Shown here: positions 45,860-54,238 of the stretch, in pieces
How positions within the stretch are numbered: position 1 is the first letter of the stretch
Layout of the letters: every line of letters starts with the position of its first letter
NCBI GenBank assembly: GCA_039613835.1
Contig: CP154827.1
Location: 962,501 to 1,026,500, forward strand
Length of the DNA stretch: 64,000 nt
Reading direction: 5' to 3'
Source: Acetobacteraceae bacterium
Lineage (GTDB): Bacteria > Pseudomonadota > Alphaproteobacteria > Acetobacterales > Acetobacteraceae
Made by a program: the position numbers and the translations under genes
Notes under the pieces: model-generated
Seen by the model: the letters and a program-made list of their open reading frames with translations, nothing else
Databases searched by the model: none
What the model was told of the DNA's origin: nothing

Positions 45860-46294
45860 TTAGGGCGGGTTGGGAGGAAAGCTGTCTTTATCGATTTCCT
45901 GCGCTTCGATAAAGACCTGCGCGACAGCGTAGGGATGTTCATCCGTTAAAGATAGAAAAATGACGGCGCATCGCCCTGGCGGCGTTATCGCATCCAGACG
46001 CGCCCGGGCGCCACCGGTCAGGACCAGTGAAGGCTGGCCGGATGGCAGATTGACCACCTCAATATCCTGAAGAAAGACGCCCTCCGAGAATCCTGTCCCG
46101 AGGGCCTTGGCGCAGGCCTCCTTTGCGGCCCAACGTTTTGCCAGCGTGCCAAATCGACTCGGCCCCTGGCGCCGCAGGATCCGCTTCCGCTCATCCGGCG
46201 TAAAAACTCGATCTAGAAAGCGCCCGCCATGGCGCTGACAGGCCTTCTCGATGCGGTTGATATCGCAAATATCCATGCCCGTGCCGATGATCAT
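45860..46294 (-). CDS. acpS: Holo-[acyl-carrier-protein] synthase
   Basis: Transfers phosphopantetheine to acyl-carrier protein. The 144-residue protein starts MIIGTGMDICDINRI, with the metal-binding Asp, and has the second acid in WAAKEACAKALGTGF. ATG 46294 (with TGAGGTG upstream) is better than the in-frame GTG at 46300. It starts 7 bases after the rsh stop, and pdxJ, often next to it, is missing. Confidence 0.94.
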   Translation of the reverse strand: MIIGTGMDICDINRIEKACQRHGGRFLDRVFTPDERKRILRRQGPSRFGTLAKRWAAKEACAKALGTGFSEGVFLQDIEVVNLPSGQPSLVLTGGARARLDAITPPGRCAVIFLSLTDEHPYAVAQVFIEAQEIDKDSFPPNPP

Positions 46295-46301
46295 ACCCAC
46301 C

Positions 46302-48584
46302 TCAACTTTGCGCCCGCTCGACCTGAATCACCCCTTCGACAGAGCGGAGCGCGGTCATAATGGCGAGGAAATGCCGCAGATCCTGCACTTCAACGTCAAA
46401 ATTAATCTCCAGAAAATCGAGCTGGCGGTTGACGATGCGGATATTCGTGATGTTCCCGCCATGTTTATTGGCGACGTTCGTCAGGTCGGAAAGCACGTTG
46501 GTTTCATCTGCCGTGATAACACTGAATCGCCCAGGGAATTTCAACTGGCTGTGGTCGAGCTTCAACGCCTCGTAATTCCAGTCAACGGACAGGCGCTTTT
46601 CCGGCGATAAACGCGACGCATTCATATTCTGACAATTGCGCCGGTGCACCGTCACCCCCCGCCCCTGCGCAATTGCCGCGACGATCTGATCCCCGGGCAG
46701 AGGGTGGCAGCACCCTGCGAACTGCACATCAATGCCACTCCCCACCCCGGCAAGGATAGCCGATGCCGCACGACCGCGCGCCGAGGCGGCATTGGCCGCA
46801 GCGAAACGCGATGTCAGACCCGGTACCATGCGCGGCGCACGTGGTAGAAGGCGCAATTCGGGGTAAGCGGCGTTCAGCACTTCACGCGGGGTGATCTGAT
46901 TACCACCGACCGCAACGTAAAGATCCTCAACGGTCAGGTATTTGAAGGCTTTGAGGGTCGTCTCGATAATTTTTTCGCTACCATCCACCCCCTCCTGCCG
47001 GAAGAGTTTGGCAAGTGCCGAACGCCCCTGATCAATATTATTCTGCCTTTGCTGCAGGGCAATGAAGCGCCTGATGCGCGCCCGGGCTTTTCCGGTGACG
47101 ACAAAGCGCTCCCAGGATGGGGAGGGCACACCGCCCCGCGCGGTCATGATTTCAACCTGGTCACCATTTTGCAGCTCATGCCGCAACGGCATCAGGCGAC
47201 CATTGATTTTGGCCCCGACGCAGGCATCTCCGACCTGGCTATGCACCGCATAGGCAAAATCGATCGGGGTTGCGCCGCGCGGAAGGGAAATAAGCTGGCC
47301 TTTCGGCGTGAAGCAGAAAACCTGGTCCTGATAAAGCTCAAGCTTGGTGTTTTCGAGGAAATCCTCCGGTGCTTCCGAATCTTCCAGAATTTCGAGGAGG
47401 TCCTGCACCCAGCGCATTTTGACCGAAGTGAGCGGGGTGACTTCGGTGGAAGCCGCATGGGCGGAAGGACGCTCTTTATAAGCCCAGTGCGCGGCGACAC
47501 CGTTCTCGGCGAAATTATGCATTTCCGGCGTGCGGATCTGCACTTCGATTTTCTGGTTTCTCGGCCGAGAAAGTGTGACGCCCGTATGGAGGCTTTGATA
47601 CCCGTTGGCCTTGGGCGTGGAGATATAATCCTTAAAACGGCCCGCGATCATGGGATATGTCGCGTGGATGGTGCCTAACGCTGCGTAACAAGCCTCCCGC
47701 GTGGGCACGATGATGCGGAAGGCCATAATGTCCGAAAGCTGCTCAAACGCGACATTGCGTTTCTGCATCTTGGCCCAGATCGAGTAAGCGGATTTCTCAC
47801 GCCCGCGAATTTCGACATCATGAAAATCCGCCTTATGCAGCAGCGCCAGCAGGTCCTGACAAATCTGCTCAATAATATCGGCGCCGTGCCCGCGAAGGTA
47901 ATTCAGTCGCCGCCGGATTGTCGCATCGGCTTCAGGCTCCAGCTCCGCAAAAGCCAGGTTCTGAAGCTCCGTCTTGACGCGATCCATACCAATGCGCTCA
48001 GCCAGAGGCGCATAAATATCCATCGTTTCACGCGCGATACGCAGGCGGCGGTCTTTGCGCTCCACATAATGGAGCGTGCGCATGTTATGAAGGCGATCCG
48101 CCAGCTTGACGATCAGCACGCGGATATCGCGCGACATGGCCAGGACGAGTTTGCGGAAATTTTCGGCCTGTTTCGTCCGGTCGGATTGAAGCTCAAGACG
48201 CGTGAGCTTTGTCACGCCATCGACAAGGCCGACAAGGTCACTCCCGAACTCGTTTTTCAGAATGTCCCTTGTAACCCGCGTATCTTCAACCGTATCATGC
48301 AGAAGACCAACAGCGATGGCCGTCGCATCCATACGGAATTTGGCCAGAATATTGGCAACGGCGAGGGGGTGGACGATATACGGGTCGCCATTATCCCGCA
48401 ACTGCCCCTCATGGGCTTTGCTGGCCACGTCATAGGCGCGTTGGATGAGGTCCAACGCGCCTTCCGGGATATATTTCTGTAACCGGGTGAGAAGCCCGTT
48501 TATCGAAATGACGGGCGTATTCCCCAACCCGTTTCGGTGGGCACCGGGCTGAAGTCCAGACGACACGTCAGCCCCCTTTACCAT
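46302..48584 (-). CDS. rsh: Bifunctional (p)ppGpp synthetase/hydrolase (Rsh/SpoT type)
   Basis: Controls the stringent-response alarmone. The 760-residue protein has an N-terminal HD hydrolase domain with LLHDTVEDT (about residues 95-103), a synthetase domain with GREKSAYSIWAKM, and RFKDYISTPKANGYQSLHT, whose RFKD form is that of bifunctional enzymes rather than the EFDD of RelA. TGS (about 410-470) and ACT (C-terminal) regulatory domains follow. Being the only such gene here and bifunctional, it is probably the single Rsh of the cell. It follows rpoZ by 32 bases. Confidence 0.95.
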   Translation of the reverse strand: MVKGADVSSGLQPGAHRNGLGNTPVISINGLLTRLQKYIPEGALDLIQRAYDVASKAHEGQLRDNGDPYIVHPLAVANILAKFRMDATAIAVGLLHDTVEDTRVTRDILKNEFGSDLVGLVDGVTKLTRLELQSDRTKQAENFRKLVLAMSRDIRVLIVKLADRLHNMRTLHYVERKDRRLRIARETMDIYAPLAERIGMDRVKTELQNLAFAELEPEADATIRRRLNYLRGHGADIIEQICQDLLALLHKADFHDVEIRGREKSAYSIWAKMQKRNVAFEQLSDIMAFRIIVPTREACYAALGTIHATYPMIAGRFKDYISTPKANGYQSLHTGVTLSRPRNQKIEVQIRTPEMHNFAENGVAAHWAYKERPSAHAASTEVTPLTSVKMRWVQDLLEILEDSEAPEDFLENTKLELYQDQVFCFTPKGQLISLPRGATPIDFAYAVHSQVGDACVGAKINGRLMPLRHELQNGDQVEIMTARGGVPSPSWERFVVTGKARARIRRFIALQQRQNNIDQGRSALAKLFRQEGVDGSEKIIETTLKAFKYLTVEDLYVAVGGNQITPREVLNAAYPELRLLPRAPRMVPGLTSRFAAANAASARGRAASAILAGVGSGIDVQFAGCCHPLPGDQIVAAIAQGRGVTVHRRNCQNMNASRLSPEKRLSVDWNYEALKLDHSQLKFPGRFSVITADETNVLSDLTNVANKHGGNITNIRIVNRQLDFLEINFDVEVQDLRHFLAIMTALRSVEGVIQVERAQS

Positions 48585-48616
48585 CTGAGGATGCTGGGTG
48601 ACGCGACGTCAAGATG

Positions 48617-49000
48617 TCAACTGCGCGGGCGGGCACCCTGAATGGAGAAGCCACGCTCCGCGCCGCCTTCGGCCAGATGAGCCTGCTCTTCATCCGCGGT
48701 GACATCCTGAAGACCGAAAATATTCTGATCGGTCGGGATCAAGTCCAGAACTTCCTCATCCACCGGCTCCGGCTCTGGCGCGCGGGTGAGGGAACGGACA
48801 ATTCCCTCTTCCAGATGGGTCAGATTCAGCTTCTCATTAGCGATTTCACGAAGGGCGACGACCGGATTTTTGTCATTGTCCCGAGCGACGAGGATCTCCT
48901 CACCGCGGGCCACAGCACGCGCACGTTGAGATGCGAGCAGAACCAACTCGAATCGGTTGGGGATTTTCTCAATGCAATCTTCAACGGTGACGCGAGCCAT
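48617..49000 (-). CDS. rpoZ: RNA polymerase omega subunit
   Basis: The small subunit that stabilises beta'. The 127-residue protein begins [24 protein letters not shown] (conserved) and has a long acidic C-terminal tail (from about residue 75) of low complexity, as often in alphaproteobacteria. It heads the rpoZ-rsh-acpS-lepB-rnc-era cluster. Confidence 0.95.
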   Translation of the reverse strand: MARVTVEDCIEKIPNRFELVLLASQRARAVARGEEILVARDNDKNPVVALREIANEKLNLTHLEEGIVRSLTRAPEPEPVDEEVLDLIPTDQNIFGLQDVTADEEQAHLAEGGAERGFSIQGARPRS

Positions 49001-49695
49001 GCGGTACGTTCCCTAAAAACAATGCAAGCCTAAAGATGTAAGGATTACTCACATAAATATGAGACGTACTTACAAAATTTGGTCCGATAAATCAATGACG
49101 TTTATAACGGGGAGGCCGCCCCTGCCCGTCCCGCCTGAAGGAAGATCACAGCGCCCTCGCCTCGGAGCTCTGCGTCACGCGACGTTGTCACCAGGGCGGC
49201 GCCCTTCTCACGGCAGGTGTTAAAATGACAGGCCGCCATCGCATCGGCAGCAAGAATTTCATATAAGTCCGGATAATGAAAAAAGTGCCGGAGGGGGAGA
49301 AAGCAATTATAAACGCGGCCCGCAAAATATTTTGCGAAAAAAATATAAGTTAATATTAAAAAGATCGTTTTGAAAATACTTGCCAAATGACAATATCTGT
49401 ACCGTACTATTATAAAATATCTTAAATTACCATTTGCGCTGTAAAGCCATGTAAAAGAGGCATTTAAAACCTATCGCCTTATCACAACCCCGATCTTTCT
49501 CGCCAAAACACCCGCATGCAGAACGTTTTTTTACATAATGTGGAATTTGATAACAGAATTCAAAATCTTCAATATTCATAATTTTATTTCGAATATCACG
49601 CGATATACTTTCGTTTTTTCGACAAAGCAGATCGAATAGATATCCACAGATATTGAAAAAACTTTAACAAAATTTTTTTATAGTGATATGTCGCT
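49001..49695. other. Long AT-rich intergenic region
   Basis: A 695-base gap between divergent rpoZ and the NYN-domain gene. From about 49270 to 49690 it is visibly much richer in A and T than the rest of the window, with many runs such as AAAAAACTTTAAC. It must hold the rpoZ promoter. A minus-strand frame (49102-49386, 94 codons) covers the GC-rich half; its C-terminal ~50 residues look like ordinary protein but its N-terminal part is AT-rich and unconvincing, so it is not called. No RNA gene was recognised. Confidence 0.5.
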
Positions 49696-50265
49696 ATGTT
49701 TGATAAGAATGAAAAAACATCTCTCTTCATCAATGGTTCTAGCCTGTATTTCGCTGCGCGAAATCTGGGATTCGAAGTCGATTATAGAATGGTGCTTGAT
49801 TTTTTTCGTTTGAAATCCCGACTTATGCGCGCGTTTTATTACATCGCCATACCTGAGACAGAGGATTATTCCCCGTTAAAGCCGCTGACAGACTGGCTGG
49901 CCTATAACGGTTATTCCCTTGTCACCAAAACAGTGCGGGAATTTACAGATCAAGGCGGGCGCAAACGCCTCAAAGGCAATATGGATGTCGAGATCGCGGT
50001 CGATCTTATGGAGCAGCCGCGCCATATTGACCACGCCATGATCTTCAGCGGGGATTCCGATCTCAGACGTGTAACGGAGGCCGTGCAACGGCGCGGTGTA
50101 CGCGTGACAGTTATCTCATCCTTGCGCAGCATGCGCAACGGGACTACAGTGCCGTCCTTGATGCCCTCGGAAAAACCATTGTCATCAAGACATCATCCGG
50201 GCACGAAACAACCTGACGGAGATCACCAAGTGCACGATGTCGTCATGCCACGTCGCGCATGGTGA
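49696..50265 (+). CDS. NYN-domain (LabA/DUF88-like) protein with altered active site and tail
   Basis: A 189-residue protein of the NYN (PIN-like nuclease) family; family members are metal-dependent RNA nucleases or regulatory proteins. FYYIAIPETEDYSPLKPLTDWL, GRKRLKGNMDVEIAVDLM and MIFSGDSDLRRV are clear matches. The first motif, normally FIDGANLY, is FINGSSLY (residues 11-18): the metal-binding Asp is replaced by Asn and the Asn by Ser. After VTVISSLRS (about residue 145) the usual C-terminus is missing and the ~40 remaining residues are unlike the family, in either forward frame. The upstream region is AT-rich and no ribosome site is evident. It may be inactive or decaying. Confidence 0.6.
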   Translation: MFDKNEKTSLFINGSSLYFAARNLGFEVDYRMVLDFFRLKSRLMRAFYYIAIPETEDYSPLKPLTDWLAYNGYSLVTKTVREFTDQGGRKRLKGNMDVEIAVDLMEQPRHIDHAMIFSGDSDLRRVTEAVQRRGVRVTVISSLRSMRNGTTVPSLMPSEKPLSSRHHPGTKQPDGDHQVHDVVMPRRAW

Positions 50266-50299
50266 TTTCATATGACCGTCTACGTGATAGGAGAGTTTT

Positions 50300-50908
50300 A
50301 TGGCCTTTGAACTGCCCCCATTGCCATTTGAGGCAAGCGCCCTTGCAAAGAGAAATATGTGCCAGGAGACGCTCGAATTTCACCATGGCAAGCATCATCA
50401 GGCTTATGTCACGGCTCTGAATAGCCTCGTCGAGTCCAAACCTGACTATCAGGGCAAATCCCTGGAGGAAATCATTCTTGCAGCGCGCAAGAATGTGGAT
50501 GACACGCCCGTCTTCAATAATGCCGGCCAGCACCTCAATCACTGCATCTGCTGGAAAAGCCTGTCCCCTGAGGGCGGAAAGCTCCCCGGTCGTCTGGAGG
50601 CGAAAATCAATGAGGATTTCGGCAGTGTCGACGCGTTCAAGACCGCGTTTAAAGCCGCTGCTACAACGCAATTCGGGTCAGGCTGGGCGTGGCTTGTCCT
50701 CGAGAAAGATGGCAAGCTTGCCGTGACAAAAACAGCGAATGCGGCCAGTCCCCTCTCGGAAGATCAGGACAAAATCCTTCTCTGCGCCGATGTGTGGGAA
50801 CACGCTTATTACATTGATTATCGGAACCGCCGTCCCGATTACATCTCCAACTTTCTGGATAATCTCGCCAATTACGCGTTTGCTGAAGCAAACCTTCTGG
50901 CAGCCTGA
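50300..50908 (+). CDS. sodB: Superoxide dismutase (Fe/Mn type)
   Basis: Converts superoxide to hydrogen peroxide and oxygen. The 202-residue protein has the four metal ligands at H28 (FHHGKHH), H81 (NHCICW), D164 and H168 (DVWEHAYY). Sequence type fits the Fe-SOD branch. The segment after the second ligand, NHCICWKSL, differs from the usual NHTFYWNSL by two cysteines beside the metal site. AGGAGAG precedes the ATG. A strong hairpin follows the gene. Confidence 0.93.
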   Translation: MAFELPPLPFEASALAKRNMCQETLEFHHGKHHQAYVTALNSLVESKPDYQGKSLEEIILAARKNVDDTPVFNNAGQHLNHCICWKSLSPEGGKLPGRLEAKINEDFGSVDAFKTAFKAAATTQFGSGWAWLVLEKDGKLAVTKTANAASPLSEDQDKILLCADVWEHAYYIDYRNRRPDYISNFLDNLANYAFAEANLLAA

Positions 50909-50917
50909 GACAGATGT

Positions 50918-50938
50918 CGGCCGGCATCGTGCCGGCCG
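50918..50938. terminator. Hairpin between convergent sodB and yajC
   Basis: CGGCCGGC-atcgt-GCCGGCCG is an 8-base-pair perfect GC-rich stem with a 5-base loop, lying 10 bases after the sodB stop and 13 bases before the yajC stop on the other strand. There is no strong T-run, but position between convergent genes suggests a two-way terminator. Confidence 0.5.
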
Positions 50939-50950
50939 CGCCCGTTATTT

Positions 50951-51262
50951 CTATTTCGGTTTTTTAATGTCATTCGCCGGTTTCGCGCTGCTGCTCAACA
51001 CTGTGGCGACATTCGCACGGAGGAGTTTCACACGTGTTTCCGGCGCGATTTCAATGTCAATTTCGGGATCGTTTTCCTTCGCGAGAATAACTGTGGCGAT
51101 GATCCCGCCAGACGTCACAATGCGGTCACCGCGCCGAAGTCCCCCAAGCTTCAGTTTAAGCTCCTTCTGACGCGCCTGTTGCGGGCGGATCAGCAGAAAA
51201 TAAAATATGACGAAAACGATGATCAGCGGAAGAAACTGAACAATCCCACTATTTGTAAGCAT
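50951..51262 (-). CDS. yajC: Preprotein translocase subunit YajC
   Basis: The small membrane partner of SecDF. The 103-residue protein has one transmembrane segment (IVQFLPLIIVFVIFYFLLIRP, about residues 6-26), then the conserved RPQQARQKE and LRRGDRIVTSGGIIATV. The ATG at 51262 is preferred over a TTG nine codons upstream. secD and secF, usually next, are absent from this window. Confidence 0.92.
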   Translation of the reverse strand: MLTNSGIVQFLPLIIVFVIFYFLLIRPQQARQKELKLKLGGLRRGDRIVTSGGIIATVILAKENDPEIDIEIAPETRVKLLRANVATVLSSSAKPANDIKKPK

Positions 51263-51374
51263 TGATGCCGCCCATGATAGACAATTCAAAGTTCAAGGGA
51301 TGTCTTCCCTATTGAGGGAGACCATAAATGGTGGGGCGCTGGCGTCAAGGCAGCGCATCCTATAAGAAAGCCTT

Positions 51375-52214
51375 ATGAGACAGGAATTTCTCAAAAATTG
51401 TGAGCGGATCGCGGCGGCGCTTGAGCGTCTGCCCTCGCCCGATGAAATCGATCTTCACCCGTCAGATGCCTATATGTAGTCTGGCAAAAGCCGGATTTTC
51501 ACCCCGATTTCACACGTTGCACATGTTGAGGCCGCCCTCCTGCGGGGTGTGTCGATGCGATATGACCGTATGCTTGCCAATACGCGCCGGTTTGCCGAGG
51601 GGCTTCCCGCCAATAATGTCATGTTGTGGGGCGCGCGTGGTATGGGCAAATCATCCATCGTCAAAGCTGCCCATGCCGACGTCAACCAGGCCCTGCCGCA
51701 CGCCCTGGCGATTATAGAAATTCGGGCGGGAGATCTCGACTCCCTCCCCGATCTCATGCGCCTTCTGCGCGGACACGCGTGACGCTGCATTATTTTCTGC
51801 GATGACCTCTCATTTGAGAGTCAGGACATGCATTACAAGCTCCGCAAATCCGCCCTGGATGGTGGCCTGGCGGGACGGCCGGAAAATGTTCTTTTTTACG
51901 CCACCTCCAACCGGCGCCACCTCATGCCGCGGGACATCATGGAAAACGAGTCCGATCACGCCATTGACCCGAAAGAGGTGGTTGAGGAGAAAGTCTCCCT
52001 CTCCGATCGTTTCGGCTTGTGGATCGGTCTGCATGGTTGTGACCAGGCGACTTATCTTGATATGGTTGATGCTTACGCAGATGCGTCACGCATAAGCTTT
52101 TCACGGGACAAACTCCATCAGAAGGCGCTCATCTGGTCCCTTGAACGGATGAGCCGTTCCGAACGGGTCGCTAAACAATTTATTGACAGCCTGGACACGG
52201 CCCATCCCCGCTGA
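51375..52214 (+). pseudogene. DUF815-family AAA ATPase with two in-frame nonsense codons
   Basis: The reading frame from ATG 51375 to the stop at 52212-52214 encodes a DUF815-type ATPase of about 280 residues. Walker A is WGARGMGKSS and Walker B is IIFCDDLSFE; NVLFYATSNRRHLMPRDIMEN and LIWSLERMSRS are also typical. The frame has no indel but is cut by TAG at 51477-51479 (where family members usually have Trp, DAYVW) and by TGA at 51780-51782 (just before the CIIFCDDL segment). Each could arise by one base change (TGG to TAG, CGA to TGA). The cellular role of DUF815 proteins is not well defined. Confidence 0.8.
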
Positions 52215-52272
52215 TGATGCGACGTGCCTTTGAACCATTAAGGGAGATTTCAATGATGAGAGATGTACTTTC

Positions 52273-52850
52273 ATGACGATCGATCTCTCACATCACACCG
52301 CCCCGACTCACCCTTTTTCTGACCATCTCACCCTCCGCCCACTGGAATCGCGGGACGCTGAGACCGTGCATCGCCTCGCCAATGATTGGGAAGTCGTCCG
52401 GATGCTCAGCAACCTGCCCTTCCCTACCCACTCGGGCTGGCTGAAAGCTGGATCACCGGCACGCAGCGTCAGGCCCAGGCCGGAACGGCATGGCACTTCG
52501 CGATGGAGCGGGACGGCACACTGCTCGACTGTATCGGCGTCACGTTTGAGAAATTACGGAAGGCGGCGCGCATTGGTTATTGGGTAGGCCGGGCGCATTG
52601 GGGGCAGGGCATCGCCACCCAGGCCGTGCAGGCCGTTTTGAAATGGGCCTTCGCACGGCTCACTATTGAACGCGTTTATGCGGAAGTCGCTGAGGATAAC
52701 CAGGCGTCAATTTCCGTCCTCGCTCGCGCGGGCTTCCGTCAGGTTGGGGCGGATATTCGGCATCTCGTGGCCCGCAGGGGCCGCCAGCCGGTCCTTATCT
52801 TCGAAACGACAGCCCCCTGCCCCAGAGAGCACCGCCACCTCAAAGACTGA
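52273..52850 (+). pseudogene. GNAT-family N-acetyltransferase, frameshifted
   Basis: A RimJ/RimL-like acetyltransferase of ~190 residues. The start (HLTLRPLESRDAETVHRLAN) is in one frame up to about 52427; the rest (GLAESWITG, IGYWVGRAHWGQGIATQAVQAV, AEDNQASISVLARAGF) is in the next frame. The acetyl-CoA-binding pattern is in GQGIATQ. One base missing in TTCCCTAC near 52427 explains it (expected LPFPYPLGLAESWI). As it stands the product would end near 52587 in an unrelated frame. The target of the acetyl group is not known. The gene ends 10 bases before mutT. Confidence 0.82.
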
Positions 52851-52860
52851 AACGCCGCCT

Positions 52861-53280
52861 ATGTCTGATACAGAAACCGGGAAACGCCTCATCCTCGTCG
52901 TCGCCGTTGCTCTCATCGATGCGGATGGGCGCATTTTGCTCGCAACCCGCCCGGAGGGTAAAAATATGGTCGGGTTATGGGAGTTCCCCGGCGGCAAGGT
53001 AGAAGCCGGAGAAACGCCGGAAGCCGCGCTGATACGGGAGTTACGCGAGGAGTTGGGTATCGGGATCAACCCGTCCTGCCTCTCTCCCTTCACCTTTGCG
53101 TCCCACGATATTGGCGCGGGTCATTTGCTCATGCCGCTTTATCTCTGCCGCGCCTGGTCTGGCACGCCGGTTGCAAAAGAGGGCCAGGCCCTCGCATGGG
53201 TCCGTCCCTCCGAGATGGCGCGTTACAACATGCCGGAAGCTGACGCGCCCCTCATCCCTCTCCTCCAGTCACTCCTTTAA
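52861..53280 (+). CDS. mutT: 8-oxo-dGTP diphosphatase MutT (Nudix)
   Basis: A 139-residue Nudix hydrolase that probably cleans 8-oxo-dGTP from the nucleotide pool. The Nudix box is complete: GGKVEAGETPEAALIRELREE followed by LGI (about residues 38-61). It also has GLWEFPGGK as in MutT. The ATG at 52861 follows the broken acetyltransferase gene; the ribosome site is weak. In some acetic acid bacteria such a Nudix gene follows an acetyltransferase gene, as seen here. Confidence 0.9.
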   Translation: MSDTETGKRLILVVAVALIDADGRILLATRPEGKNMVGLWEFPGGKVEAGETPEAALIRELREELGIGINPSCLSPFTFASHDIGAGHLLMPLYLCRAWSGTPVAKEGQALAWVRPSEMARYNMPEADAPLIPLLQSLL

Positions 53281-53282
53281 CA

Positions 53283-54188
53283 TCAGACGGCAAGACATCT
53301 GAAAAGACGCGTTTCGATCCCGCGAAATGGCGTCTCCCCTGAGAACAGGCCGCCTGCTTCAGGATATTGTGCCAGTGATTCTTCCGACAGGTTCTGACGT
53401 GCTGACGTCGCATAAACAGTCGAGAGTTTGGGGCCGGTAAAAGCCACTTTTGTCATATTCGGGCTCGGAAGAAGCATTTCCAGGCGGCGTGACCCATCAG
53501 GCCGGAAGACGATAATTTTGCTGCCCCCATGAGGATGCCCATAGATTGCCATCAGCATCACAGACGACACCATCCGCTCCCCTTCCCCATCATTGAACTT
53601 CGCGAAAACCATTTTGTCCGACAACGTGCCATCCGGCGATAATCTATGGCAGTAGATCACCCCGCGCGGAGTGTCACTGACATAAAGCGTTCTGCCGTCA
53701 GACGTTACGGAAGGGCTATTCGTTACGATGAAGTCATCATCATGCTGGCTGACGGCGTATCCTCCCGGCACAGCCTTGAAGCAGAAGAGAATGCCTTTCC
53801 CCTCTTTCTCCTCCTCATCCATTGTTCCGAACCAGAGGCGCCCCTCCGCATCGACACAGGCATCATTCAGGCGGGTGTGATCCCCATCGGCCATCGGGAT
53901 GGGTTGGATGCAGGTGAAGTCACCCTCCGTCTCATCAAAGAGATATAATCCATCTTCCATCCCGACGAGAAGTAACCCCGCATCGGTTGGCACAACAAAA
54001 ACCGGCCTCAAAGGTGTTGCCCAGGTTTTAAGGGCATTGTGACGCGGGCGAAGGCGATAGAGGTTCTTATTCACTATATCGAAAAAATAGAGCGCCTCAC
54101 GTTCCGCGACCCATATTGGCCCCTCTCCGAGTTGCGTCCGAAGTGCGGTCGTGCATTGAAGCTGCGGCACGGCAAGTTGTGAATCCAT
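53283..54188 (-). CDS. SMP-30/gluconolactonase-family protein with a frameshifted internal segment
   Basis: A 301-residue six-bladed beta-propeller of the SMP-30/gluconolactonase/LRE family, expected to hydrolyse sugar lactones with a divalent metal. LGEGPIW (first ligand Glu), LNDACVDAEGRLWFGTM and SDGRTLYVSDTP are standard. Between about 53524 and 53576 the frame reads RMVSSVMLMAIYGHPHG, which fits nothing, while the neighbouring frame reads DGVVCDADGNLWASSWG, the normal metal-binding Asp segment. A missing base near 53575 and an extra one in the CCCCC run at 53524-53528 compensate each other. The encoded protein is full length but lacks a ligand Asp, so it is probably inactive. Confidence 0.75.
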   Translation of the reverse strand: MDSQLAVPQLQCTTALRTQLGEGPIWVAEREALYFFDIVNKNLYRLRPRHNALKTWATPLRPVFVVPTDAGLLLVGMEDGLYLFDETEGDFTCIQPIPMADGDHTRLNDACVDAEGRLWFGTMDEEEKEGKGILFCFKAVPGGYAVSQHDDDFIVTNSPSVTSDGRTLYVSDTPRGVIYCHRLSPDGTLSDKMVFAKFNDGEGERMVSSVMLMAIYGHPHGGSKIIVFRPDGSRRLEMLLPSPNMTKVAFTGPKLSTVYATSARQNLSEESLAQYPEAGGLFSGETPFRGIETRLFRCLAV

Positions 54189-54238
54189 TTTGCTATCCTT
54201 TCAACAACCGGTATCCTGCAAAAACGCGGAAGATTTTG

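Noticed and set aside
49102..49386. Minus-strand frame of 94 codons between rpoZ and the NYN gene
   Set aside because: The first part is AT-rich low-complexity sequence, there is no ribosome site, and no family was recognised; at most its 3' half is a gene remnant.
49640..49648. ATATCCACA, one mismatch from a DnaA box, in the AT-rich gap: possible replication origin
   Set aside because: Only one such site was found, with no clustered boxes and no dnaA, hemE, parA or other origin-linked gene beside it.
51780..51782. TGA in the DUF815 frame read as tryptophan (recoding)
   Set aside because: TGA is used as an ordinary stop throughout the window (for example the ATGA overlaps of kdsD, lptC, lptA and pepF), and a TAG is also present in the same frame.
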